Below are positions 21,301-26,900 of a DNA stretch of 64,000 nucleotides, one piece after another. The translations under genes were made by a program, and so were the position numbers. Position 1 is the stretch's first letter. Each line of letters opens with the position of its first letter. This DNA is from Aquimarina sp. MAR_2010_214 (GTDB taxonomy: Bacteria; Bacteroidota; Bacteroidia; Flavobacteriales; Flavobacteriaceae), in NCBI RefSeq assembly GCF_002846555.1, contig NZ_PJMS01000001.1, positions 4,386,501 to 4,450,500 of the forward strand. Direction: 5' to 3'. The notes under the pieces were generated by a model. It did no database searches. It was not told the DNA's origin and saw only the letters and a list, made by a program, of their open reading frames with translations.

Positions 21301-21826
21301 AAACATCATTAAAAGACGACCCTACATAATCAGGGTATTCTTCTGACCCAAATTGATACTCTACTAAAACACCTTTGTAATTAGGTTGAGCTATAAAATC
21401 AAACTCGAAAACAACAACATCATGATTAGCGATTGTATTTATATTTACTAAATCTTCATCATCATAGGTAATTCCTCCTTCAAAATCATCTGAATTAGCC
21501 GTAAGTGAATTCTGATTATCAAAAGCTGATGCTATAGATGAGGTAGTAAAAGCTACCCCGTCATCAACACTTAAACTAGCATCAGCTATACCATTTGAAA
21601 ATATCCCTAACTGAGTCGAAGTATCTTTAGTTATAACAGGATTGCTAATAACGATACCTGCCGTTTGTAATTCTGTAGCAATTGCTAATGCTGTAGGGTT
21701 TGTAGTGTATGATGCTTGCGCATAAGAAAAACCTAATCCAGCAAACAAAAACATAAAAAAAACTAATCCTGATTGGATTCTTTTTTGTTTTATATAATTT
21801 AAAATAGTAAGAGTTTCCATAGACAT
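6332..21826 (-). CDS. Giant T9SS type B adhesin with TSP3 and DUF11 repeats
   Basis: 5164 residues, secreted to the cell surface. Order of parts: signal peptide (about 1-37, ending SYAQA); a choice-of-anchor L domain (about 38-330); a long region of calcium-binding thrombospondin type 3 repeats (DSDGDGI and DLDDDNDGILD words) with interspersed beta domains, including a 360-residue tandem duplication; 18 nearly identical 123-residue DUF11 repeats (about 2221-4434); three diverged DUF11 units; another TSP3 block rich in Asp; and a type B (gliding-motility type) sorting domain over the last 95 residues (SPNGDGVNDVF, IYNRWGVKVY, LPVGTYYYVLEY, KAGYLYINR). It is probably an adhesin or gliding/biofilm surface filament. 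The partner PorP/SprF protein follows at 5304-6260. The alternative start at codon 3 cannot be excluded. The ligand is unknown. Confidence 0.95.
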   Translation of the reverse strand: MSMETLTILNYIKQKRIQSGLVFFMFLFAGLGFSYAQASYTTNPTALAIATELQTAGIVISNPVITKDTSTQLGIFSNGIADASLSVDDGVAFTTSSIASAFDNQNSLTANSDDFEGGITYDDEDLVNINTIANHDVVVFEFDFIAQPNYKGVLVEYQFGSEEYPDYVGSSFNDVFGFFVSDPSGSDPSIPDGDVNNNNVYDFGEVPALNLAVVPGTSNPVSINNVNAGFRGSSGAAVDNPTIFPDLTQATNYVNNGHILDNDADPNNAGPVNDNSGTKTIHIEYNGITKKFESIVNLMVGVTYRMKIAIADVGDSSYDSGVFVSSVAGLPIIITSDDSGVSTTSGGVAVANVLVNDEVGGVTNPPVADVDLVEVSSTNPGVTLNTSTGAVNVAPGTPAGEYTLVYNTCKPSPTNCDSSTVTVTVLLDSDGDSIADTADLDDDNDGILDTVEYACPGASPFNLLWENQSDPNGSLDFDFIDIDGSGVNLNITSSYNGGVIAASDSPDYSPSAGGTLQFGMNGSDINDDTQNSVFTLTFSQDVLIGNPFNIYDIDRNDDAFQDAIKIEAFDVNNNPVAISTTLGSALVFNSEGFIVDELDTDGSGTTDATNIATFSINNPIRSLVITYDLGDGGTPPGDTDPGNQIVWLDDFQNITAICDTDGDSIPDYLDVDADNDGIYDVVESGGTPSTTNLGQADGAVGTTPTTNGIPSSAGTGTTPTNTVGTSPADYLNTDSDDDGCNDANEAYNTSYANYQSSPADSNADGTYGGVVDNTGVTTNGAITGLTYTTDATRLGNVTNNSAIVCEPDSDGDGIADSADLDDDNDGILDTEECSLTSLNINWADLGLTDAGISASGGQTIADIGAVLSIPELNGVGVTVRFNTTGPTSPTSNLVGNAGSPWLTVANAVGGTRTIEVSFTQSFEKIMLMYDGQFTDGESVSYSPAGGVLLQPTSPQAGLTITGDSVTNPVGGAGTTTVVFPQYEITNGSAINLTAAIASGGLVTASQNGILLRIQYRICDDDGDGIENRLDVDADNDGIYDVVESGGTPSTTNLGEADGAVGTTPTTRGIPSSAGTGTTPTNTVGTSPADYLNTESDGDGCNDANEAYNTSYANYQSSPADSNADGTYGGVVDNTGVTTNGAITGLTYTTDATRLGNVTNSTTSVCEVDSDGDGIQDTADLDDDNDGILDTEECGLTSLNINWADLGLTDAGISASGGQTIADIGAVLSIPELNGVGVTVRFNTTGPTSPTSNLVGNAGSPWLTVANAVGGTRTIEVSFTQSFEKIMLMYDGQFTDGESVSYSPAGGVLLQPTSPQAGLTITGDSVTNPVGGAGTTTVVFPQYEITNGSAINLTAAIASGGLVTASQNGILLRIQYRICDDDGDGIENRLDVDADNDGIYDVVESGGTPSTTNLGEADGAVGTTPTTRGIPSSAGTGTTPTNTVGTSPADYLNTESDGDGCNDANEAYNTSYANYQSSPADSNADGTYGGVVDNTGVTTNGAITGLTYTTDVTRLGNVTNNTAIVCEPDSDGDGIVDSADLDDDNDGIKDLEENCEGFRAQNSNGSWIGNTTSTVTYTLPGFVSQSNTMNTNDGQTRYYINDNGAGTRVAKSGDIIYTVTFSPGVPANEIGFYINDFDGVNSPGGSYMITVNGGSAPQGLFRRAELFSNKMTYNVSTGTISSLGDTVNNQSIMLVGNSTTLITELVVTSSNIGPGDNVAYSIFGALTCDTDGDGIADYLDLDADNDGIYDVVESGGIVSLIPGQEGRHIDDDNNINNAATNGVPSFANGGAGNTPTDTGSDGSLDYLTLDSDGDSCSDANEAYADANADGGDGGVYNPSNTAAEPLTVGAGTVNTNGLVVAAAYTDPVDGDTNSTDDYQQIGGPDGDGDGISDACDPTFDDNDGDGIGDAVDLDGDNDGILDTTENTLGVNPSADADADGIPNYQDFDNNGSATAPVCIDGNLDGICDTLDPAFDFDGDGVSNHLDLDSDNDGITDLMESGQLDNGAVDTNQDGIIDGLPADFGANGLANAIESNDTDTATTANPTSTDTDGNANYIDIDADDDGIVDNIEGQSTSGYLPPSGNDTDNDGIDDQYDANCTIAICGLNGTPITPENTDGLADGADYIDLNSDEDGESDTIEAYDSNDDGVIDATDTIGTTPDLSLLGTDSDGDGLDDEFDIDGASTTNAGGSNNGGQTANNPFPDTDNPGGDPDWRAIDDAVDLVIAKTVDNGTPNEGSNVTYTITVTNNGAAQATNVVLTDVLPTGVTYVSDTGSGAYVSATGVWTVGTINNTGVATLDIVASVDVGTSGDTITNTVTGVSLDQTDNNTTPDDPSEDIVVNNVVDLVVAKTVDNGTPNEGSNVTYTITVTNNGPAQATNVVLTDVLPAGVTFVSATPAADYNAAVGVWTVGTINSTGVATLNIVASVDVGTSGDTITNTVTGVSLDQTDNNTTPDDPSEDIVVNNVVDLVVAKTVDNGTPNEGSNVTYTITVTNNGPAQATSVVLTDVLPTGVTYVSDTGSGAYVSATGVWTVGTINSTGVATLNIVASVDVGTSGDTITNTVTGVSLDQTDNNTTPDDPIENIVVNNVVDLVVAKTVDNGTPNEGSNVTYTITVTNNGPAQATSVVLTDVLPTGVTYVSDTGSGAYVSATGVWTVGTINSTGVATLNIVASVDVGTSGDTITNTVTGVSLDQTDNNTTPDDPSEDIVVNNVVDLVVAKTVDNGTPNEGSNVTYTITVTNNGPAQATSVVLIDVLPTGVTYVSDTGSGAYVSATGVWTVGTINSTGVATLDIVASVDVGTSGDTITNTVTGVSLDQTDNNTTPDDPSEDIVVNNVVDLVVAKTVDNGTPNEGSNVTYTITVTNNGPAQATNVVLTDVLPAGVTFVSATPAADYNAAVGVWTVGTINSTGVATLDIVASVDVGTSGDTITNTVTGVSLDQTDNNTTPDDPSEDIVVNNVVDLVVAKTVDNGTPNEGSNVTYTITVTNNGPAQATSVVLTDVLPTGVTYVSDTGSGAYVSATGVWTVGTINSTGVATLNIVASVDVGTSGDTITNTVTGVSLDQTDNNTTPDDPSEDIVVNNVVDLVVAKTVDNGTPNEGSNVTYTITVTNNGPAQATSVVLTDVLPTGVTYVSDTGSGAYVSATGVWTVGTINSTGVATLNIVASVDVGTSGDTITNTVTGVSLDQTDNNTTPDDPSEDIVVNNVVDLVVAKTVDNGTPNEGSNVTYTITVTNNGPAQATSVVLIDVLPTGVTYVSDTGSGAYVSATGVWTVGTINSTGVATLDIVASVDVGTSGDTITNTVTGVSLDQTDNNTTPDDPSEDIVVNNVVDLVVAKTVDNGTPNEGSNVTYTITVTNNGPAQATNVVLTDVLPAGVTFVSATPAVDYNAAVGVWTVGTINSTGVATLDIVASVDVGTSGDTITNTVTGVSLDQTDNNTTPDDPSEDIVVNNVVDLVVAKTVDNGTPNEGSNVTYTITVTNNGPAQATSVVLTDVLPTGVTYVSDTGSGAYVSATGVWTVGTINSTGVATLNIVASVDVGTSGDTITNTVTGVSLDQTDNNTTPDDPSEDIVVNNVVDLVVAKTVDNGTPNEGSNVTYTITVTNNGPAQATNVVLTDVLPTGVTYVSDTGSGAYVSATGVWTVGTINSTGVATLDIVASVDVGTSGDTITNTVTGVSLDQTDNNTTPDDPSEDIVVNNVVDLVVAKTVDNGTPNEGSNVTYTITVTNNGPAQATSVVLTDVLPAGVTYVSDTGSGAYVSATGVWTVGTINSTGVATLNIVASVDVGTSGDTITNTVTGVSLDQTDNNTTPDDPSEDIVVNNVVDLVVAKTVDNGTPNEGSNVTYTITVTNNGPAQATNVVLTDVLPAGVTFVSATPAVDYNAAVGVWTVGTINSTGVATLDIVASVDVGTSGDTITNTVTGVSLDQTDNNTTPDDPSEDIVVNNVVDLVVAKTVDNGTPNEGSNVTYTITVTNNGPAQATSVVLTDVLPTGVTYVSDTGSGAYVSATGVWTVGTINSTGVATLNIVASVDVGTSGDTITNTVTGVSLDQTDNNTTPDDPSEDIVVNNVVDLVVAKTVDNGTPNEGSNVTYTITVTNNGPAQATNVVLTDVLPTGVTYVSDTGSGAYVSATGVWTVGTINSTGVATLDIVASVDVGTSGDTITNTVTGVSLDQTDNNTTPDDPSEDIVVNNVVDLVVAKTVDNGTPNEGSNVTYTITVTNNGPAQATSVVLTDVLPAGVTYVSDTGSGAYVSATGVWTVGTINSTGVATLNIVASVDVGTSGDTITNTVTGVSLDQTDNNTTPDDPSEDIVVNNVVDLVVAKTVDNGTPNEGSNVTYTITVTNNGPAQATSVVLTDVLPTGVTYVSDTGSGAYVSATGVWTVGTINSTGVATLNIVASVDVGTSGDTITNTVTGVSLDQTDNDTTPDDPSEDIVVNNDADLAVSKTVDNSTPNEGDTITYTIDVTNNGVAQATNLVITDLLPSGVTYVNDIPSQGSYVPASGNWVIGDLASGVNTTLDIIVTIDSGTSGNTINNVITFVMDQNDPNPTNNDLEEEIVIGNEADLEITKTVNDSAPTEGDTITYTITVRNNGEAQTTSLLINDLLPVGLTYVSNTSSLGTYDNVTGNWTIGNLSTGVTAILSIDATVDIGTSGTTINNVITYTMDQTDPDLTNNDLEEEINVIGDIDFVVIKSIIEPGPYVLGGIYTYSIILSNTGPAQATNVSITDQLPTGVTYVSDTPDQGIFDVSTGVWTVGTIPSGELRMLTISFSVDNNTAGTTITNRITDVTLDQNDLNNTPDDLEEIITIDGDNDNDGVSDSIDLDDDNDGILDTVEGTIDSDGDGIIDSFDQDADNDGIPDNVEAQSTDGYIPPSGNDSDGDGLDDAYEGVGNEGITPENTDGNDTPDYLDEDSDNDGIPDSTEGFDYDNDGEPDTLPSGNDVDGDGLDDAYDGDTTGYGDPNGNIVDSNPDTDLNNTDGEDEPDYRDNDDDGDGVDTVEENYDNDNDPSDTDTDGDGTPDYLDTDDDNDGILTVDENPDPNGDGNPDDAVDTDGNGTPDYLEPNGPTGEGEDGITVFTGMSPNGDGVNDVFIISGIERLENTLEIYNRWGVKVYGAKNYGRNDNFFRGFSNGRTTIEETDQLPVGTYYYVLEYVLESGEHKSKAGYLYINR
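8525..15166 (-). repeat. 18-unit DUF11 tandem array, 369-bp period
   Basis: The marker CTTGGATCATC recurs every 369 bp from 8553 to 14826, giving exactly 18 units of 123 codons. Variants reveal a four-unit higher-order period of 1476 bp: units 2, 6, 10 and 14 carry TFVSATPA instead of TYVSDTGSG (DNA landmarks near 14612, 13136, 11660 and 10184). This points to repeated duplication of four-unit blocks. Copy number is likely to be unstable and is sensitive to assembly errors. Confidence 0.95.
17246..19850 (-). repeat. 1080-bp tandem duplication inside the TSP3 region
   Basis: Lines of sequence at 17700-18250 recur at 18780-19330 with only single-base differences that I could see (for example near 17970/19050 and 18246/19326). 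The part encoding the GGTPSTTNLG to ATRLGNVTN stretch is present a third time, more diverged, at about 19440-19850. The reading frame is kept because 1080 is 360 codons. Confidence 0.93.
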
Positions 21827-21948
21827 TTTAGGATAATATAGGTTGTATTATTTTTTTGAGTCGATTTAAAATAAAACCGCAAAAGTTAATAGGTAAAATC
21901 ATTACAAATTAACATGGCTTTATGTTAAAAAATCTAAAAACAAAGACG

Positions 21949-21988
21949 AATCGACATGTTTAATCGATAAAAGAACATTTTTAATCGA
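21949..21988. promoter_or_regulatory. Phased TAATCGA direct repeats upstream of giant adhesin 1
   Basis: TAATCGA occurs at 21961-21967 and 21982-21988, exactly 21 bp apart, with a third AATCGA at 21949. They lie 125-160 bp upstream of the ATG at 21826. The same word (TTATCGA) with the same 21-bp period lies at 50037-50064, 150-175 bp upstream of the LytTR regulator gene. Two direct repeats one to two helical turns apart are the usual layout of LytTR-family binding sites. That this is such a site is inference. Confidence 0.45.
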
Positions 21989-22036
21989 CAAACGGAAACG
22001 CACCCTGTTTGCAAAATATTCATTAAATTCTGTGAT

Positions 22037-22343
22037 TTATTGTAACAAACTCTCTTTTTGAAAGTTAGCTACCAAAACAATTTCAATTAATATATTCACT
22101 ACAATGTATTTCTGTACTGTTCTTAATAACACGATAAGGAAATTCTCTATTAGTACCGAAGAAGTTTCTAAAAAGGAGTGTACAATAAAAGAATATGTTC
22201 CCAATAAAATGGAAAGCATTCTTCTTAAAAGCTATGTTATGTAATTTGTTTGTTGAATTATCAACTTGCTTTTGAATGCAATTTGTATAAATATTCTGTA
22301 TAAGAGTAGATATATCTTTTGATATAAAAAAAGAAAACCTCAT
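22037..22343 (-). pseudogene. Frameshifted copy of the small membrane leader ORF (copy B)
   Basis: The frame from ATG 22343 begins MRFSFFISKDIST, matching MRFYFFASTDVQR of the intact 159-residue ORF at 39411-39890, and includes NIYTNC, matching GIYTNY. The homology then continues in a different frame: the frame reaching 22037 encodes GTYSFIVHSFLETSSVL, matching VLYSFIAYSFLKSSSAL of the intact copy. One indel near 22225 therefore separates the N-terminal part from the membrane segment. The first frame runs on to a stop at 22083. It could be a true pseudogene, a programmed frameshift or a sequencing error. It lies between leader hairpin B and giant adhesin 1. Confidence 0.6.
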
Positions 22344-22370
22344 AATGGTGATTTAGTTTAAAATTATCGT

Positions 22371-22427
22371 TATTCAAATCCTCACAACTACTGGCTCGCC
22401 AAAAGTTTTATAATTGTCAGGGGGTTT
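22371..22427 (-). promoter_or_regulatory. Conserved leader hairpin, copy B
   Basis: The core on the minus strand is TAAAACTTTTGGCGAGCC, with GGCTCGCC at 22393-22400 on the plus strand. The arms ACAATTA and TAGTTGT pair over seven positions with one G-U, and outer CC/GG and AA/TT pairs extend the stem. The arm sequence differs from copies A, C and D, so the pairing is compensatory. The ATGAG start at 22343 is 50 nt below the core, through a conserved stretch ending AAATCACCATTATGAG. Confidence 0.7.
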
Positions 22428-22917
22428 TATATATGTTACTGTAAATTCGTCATTCAATTTGATTTTTTTAACATAAAACGCTATTCTCTTACCAATTAAA
22501 ATAGATAATAATACTCATACTACATAAGAGAATAAAAGTAATGTTATTCATAAATATTATGCTACATCAATAATTTAGATGTATTGAATTTGGAAAGAAA
22601 AACACTGGAATGCAATTAACTATAGCATAGTATTATTGTGCCATAAAAAGAAAGTACATCAAAAAGATGAAATTGGAAATATATTTATCTAATGTATTTT
22701 TTTTATATACGCAACAATGATTTTAAAATATCGACTTCCGCCGTGTTTTTCTCAACATTATAAATTTATACATAAATATGTAATTTTCATTATGTCAAAA
22801 CATTTAAATAATTACGTTTTCCCCTTTCTTTCATCATAAAATATTGATTACCAGTACTTAAAATCAAAAAAAAAGTATTAAAAAAATGTTAATATCATTT
22901 ACTAAACACTTTTTTTG
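22428..22917. other. Gene-free stretch between PorP copy 2 and leader B
   Basis: About 490 nt with no credible ORF. It contains ATAAAAGTAATGTTATTCAT near 22532, also found upstream of copies A and C; an AACATTATAAAT block near 22753, shared with copies C and D; and ATTACGTTTTCCCC near 22811, a decayed version of the ACGGT-N3-ACC inverted repeat. No clear terminator after the PorP/SprF gene was seen, so read-through from the upstream cassette is possible. Confidence 0.5.
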
Positions 22918-23874
22918 TTAAAAGAAACGAGGTGTTAGCATTCTATTGTATTTTTTGAAGAGTTCGAATCTGAGAAATACCTCATAACTTCCGTCATTAA
23001 ATTGACTCTGACCTAACTCAGTCGTTTCTCGATCATATGCAAATCCAATCATTAATGCATCTGAGATCTGAAACCCTATTGTACCACTTAAGGCTGCACT
23101 CCAACGATAAGCAGCTCCCAATGTCAAACGATCATACAATAAAAAATTAGCTGAAATATCAACTTGTAATGGCGCTCCGAACACCAATTTACCTAAAACT
23201 GCTGGCTTAAACTTTACATCATCACTCAAATCAAAAACATGACCTGCTATTAAATAATAATTAACACGCTCCTCTGCCAGAAAACTAACTGCATCGCTAT
23301 TACTTGTAGTTGTACTCTCATCAAAATGATCCGTTTCTAATAAATTGGGAGCACTTAAACCTACATAAAACTTATCGGTATGATAATAAACTCCAACTCC
23401 AACATTAGGACTAAACTTATTGTCTATATTATTCTCAAATAATGCATCATTGGTATTGAATTGTGATAGTTTTTGAAAATCAACATTCAGTAAATGACCT
23501 CCCGCTTTTATACCTAAGCTTAATTTACCTGTTTCTGAAGTAGGAATCGTGTATGAAAAATCAATATCAAAATAAGTCTCACTTGTAGGGCCAATCTCAT
23601 CATTAACTATAGATAATCCTAAACCAACACGTTCATTACCCCCAATTGGGGTATTAAGGGTAAGTGTCTGGGTTCGGGGAGCTCCATCTAAACCAACCCA
23701 CTGACTACGATGAAGTCCCATAATACTCATTACCCCTCGACTACCAGCATAGGCAGGATTAACACTTATAGTGTTATACATATACTGAGTGTACTGAGCA
23801 TCTTGTTTTGCATAACTGTTAAAAAACATAATGCTCAAAAACGATGTCACAACTATTATTCTTATTTTTTTCAT
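22918..23874 (-). CDS. PorP/SprF-family T9SS outer-membrane protein, copy 2
   Basis: 318 residues with the same PorP/SprF features as the copy at 5304-6260: signal peptide, NPAYAGSRG motif near the N-terminus and the C-terminal LTPRFF. It starts 77 nt after the stop of the second giant gene, in a spacer (23875-23951) that is itself similar to the spacer before copy 1 and contains a small CCCAC/GTGGG hairpin. It is the probable export partner of the HYR adhesin. The protein is about 99 percent identical to copy 1 despite many silent differences, so the protein is under strong constraint or homogenised by gene conversion. Confidence 0.93.
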   Translation of the reverse strand: MKKIRIIVVTSFLSIMFFNSYAKQDAQYTQYMYNTISVNPAYAGSRGVMSIMGLHRSQWVGLDGAPRTQTLTLNTPIGGNERVGLGLSIVNDEIGPTSETYFDIDFSYTIPTSETGKLSLGIKAGGHLLNVDFQKLSQFNTNDALFENNIDNKFSPNVGVGVYYHTDKFYVGLSAPNLLETDHFDESTTTSNSDAVSFLAEERVNYYLIAGHVFDLSDDVKFKPAVLGKLVFGAPLQVDISANFLLYDRLTLGAAYRWSAALSGTIGFQISDALMIGFAYDRETTELGQSQFNDGSYEVFLRFELFKKYNRMLTPRFF

Positions 23875-23951
23875 CCGCTTTAATAGAACTATTTTAATTT
23901 AACCCAACCCACAAGTATCTAAACACTCGTGGGAATTTAAATTTTGGTTGA

Positions 23952-26900
23952 TTATCTATTAATATATAGGTATCCAGCTCTAGATTTATGGACTCCACTA
24001 GCATTTTCATATTCCAAGACATAATAATAGGTCCCTACAGGTAATTCTTCTTTTCCATTTATAGTTTGTCTTCCACTAGAGGCTCCTTTAAAAAATCTTA
24101 CTCCTGGTTGTTCATACCCATCTTGTTCAAATACCTTAACTCCCCAACGATTAAATATCTGTAGTGTGTTTTTAGGAAAATCACTTAGTCCCATGATCCT
24201 AAACTCATCATTAATACCATCTCCATTTGGAGTAATCCCTGTATATATAATGATATCTTCAGGTACGATTATAAATACTGTCTCGTCTTCAAAATCACCA
24301 TCATTATCTAAATCAATATTGGTATCATTTAATGGATCATCAGATAGATCAGATATATCCAGACCATTTGGATTCTGACCAATCACAGTAGCTTGATTGG
24401 ATACGCTACCAGACCTTATATCCTCCTCTGTTAGAACATATGTTGCTGTAAAACTATCAGTATCTGTTTCTCCAGGAACTAAATCAATCGGGTCGCCTAC
24501 TACTACAATTCCTGGTAATGGGTCATTAAGAACAATATTAGTAATATCTACATTACCTGTATTTTCTATAGTAAAGGTATATTGTATCTCATCTCCTTCA
24601 TTAGGAATATCATCGCCATTCACATCTACATATGAAGCTGTCTTGGTTAATGCCAGATTGGAAATATCATTGGCTATTACTACTGAAATAACTGCTATAG
24701 CATCATCACATACCACAGGAGTAGTAACACTACATAAGGTATAATTTATGATATACTCTCCTGGCATTGTATTTGGCAATACCGTTACTATCCCTGTTAT
24801 CGGATCTAGGCTAACACCATCCCCAGAATCAGAATCTGTAACTCCCGTTATAACAACATTTGTTCCTAATATAACAGGACTACAATCCAATAGATCATTA
24901 GCTTCTACTATATTAACAGAGTCGCCTCCTGTAGTTCCATTAATAACTATAATATCATTATTAGCTACTGCTACAGTTGGTACAACTATATCAAAAGTAC
25001 ACGTATCACTATTTCCAGAAGCATCACTAAATGTATAAATTACTGTGGTTGTTCCTACTGGGAATACATCACCTGGGTTATGTGTGCTACTAACAATTAA
25101 TGGATTTGTACAATTATCGGTTGCAGTAGGTGGTGTCCAACTAACAACAGTATTACATGTATTAACATTTGCATTCTGAACTATATCTGATGGACAACCA
25201 GTAACTACAGGATCTATATTATCAATTACTGTTACGATCTGGGTACAGGTCGCTGTATTACCGGAACTATCGGTTACCGTCCAGGTTACTGTGGTATCTC
25301 CTAATGGGAAGATGGTTGGTGCATTGTTAGTGGTACTCGCTACTGCACAGTTATCTCCGGTAGTTGGTGTACCTAAAGCAACACTACTCGCGGTACATAA
25401 ACCGGCATCTACATTGACATTTACTGTGGCTGGGCAACTGATTGTTGGATTGATGTTATCGGTTACGGTTACCGTTTGAGTACAGGTCGCTGTATTACCG
25501 GAACTGTCTGTTACCGTCCAGGTTACTGTGGTATCTCCTAATGGGAAGATGGTTGGTGCATCGTTAGTGGTACTCGCTACTGCACAGTTATCTCCGGTAG
25601 TTGGTGTACCTAAAGCAACACTACTTGCGGTACATAAACCGGCATCTACATTGACATTTACTGTAGCTGGACATGTGATCGTTGGATTGATATTATCAGT
25701 TACGGTTACCGTTTGAGTACAGGTCGCTGTATTTCCAGAACTATCCGTTACTGTCCAGGTGACTGTGGTATCTCCTAATGGGAAGATGGTTGGTGCATCG
25801 TTGGTCGTACTGGCTACTGCACAATTATCTCCCGTGGTTGGTGTACCTAGAGCAACACTACTCGCTGTACATAAACCGGCATCTACATTTACATTTACTG
25901 TGGTTGGACATGTAATTGTTGGATCAATGTTATCAGTTACGGTTACCGTTTGAGTACAGGTCGCTGTATTTCCAGAACTATCCGTTACCGTCCAGGTGAC
26001 TGTGGTATCTCCTAATGGGAAAATGGTTGGTGCATTGTTGGTGGTACTCGCCACTGCACAATTATCTCCGGTAGTTGGAGTTCCTAAAGCAACACTACTT
26101 GCAGTACATAAACCGGCATCTACATTTACATTTACTGTAGCTGGGCAACTGATTGTTGGATTGATATTATCGGTTACTGTTACCGTTTGAGTACAGGTTG
26201 CGGTATTTCCAGAACTGTCTGTTACCGTCCAGGTCACTGTGGTATCTCCTAATGGGAAGATGGTTGGTGCATCGTTGGTCGTACTGGCTACTGCACAGTT
26301 ATCTGAAGTAGTTGGTGTACCTAAAGCAACACTACTCGCAGTACATAAGCCTGCGTCTACATTTACACTCACATCTGCAGGACATACTATTGTTGGATCA
26401 ATAGTATCATCAACAATAACAGTTTGTATCTGTTGAACGACATTACCATTACCATCATCATAATTCCAAGTTACTGTAAAAGTTCCTTGTGTTGTATATG
26501 TTAAAGGGTCCGTAGTTGTCCCATTTATTGTTGTAGCTCCTCCACATCCATCTGTCGCTGTAGGAATAGTAGTTATTGTTGCAATACACTCTCCTACTAC
26601 ATCAGGTAATGGATTAACATCTGGAACCGGAATACCCGTATCTTGTACAATTACCGTTTGTGTTTGCTGGCTTGTATTACCATTACCATCATCATAAGTC
26701 CAGGTAATCGTATACGTTCCGATCACTGTATAACTTGTAGGATCGGTAGTGGTTGCGGTTATTATTCCTCCACAATTATCTGTCGCCGTTGGAGCTATTA
26801 CTGTAGCAGTACACTCTCCTATTACATCAGCTAATGGATTAACATTTGCTACTGGAGCTTCATTATCCGTTACTGTTACCGTTTGAGTACAGGTCGCTGT

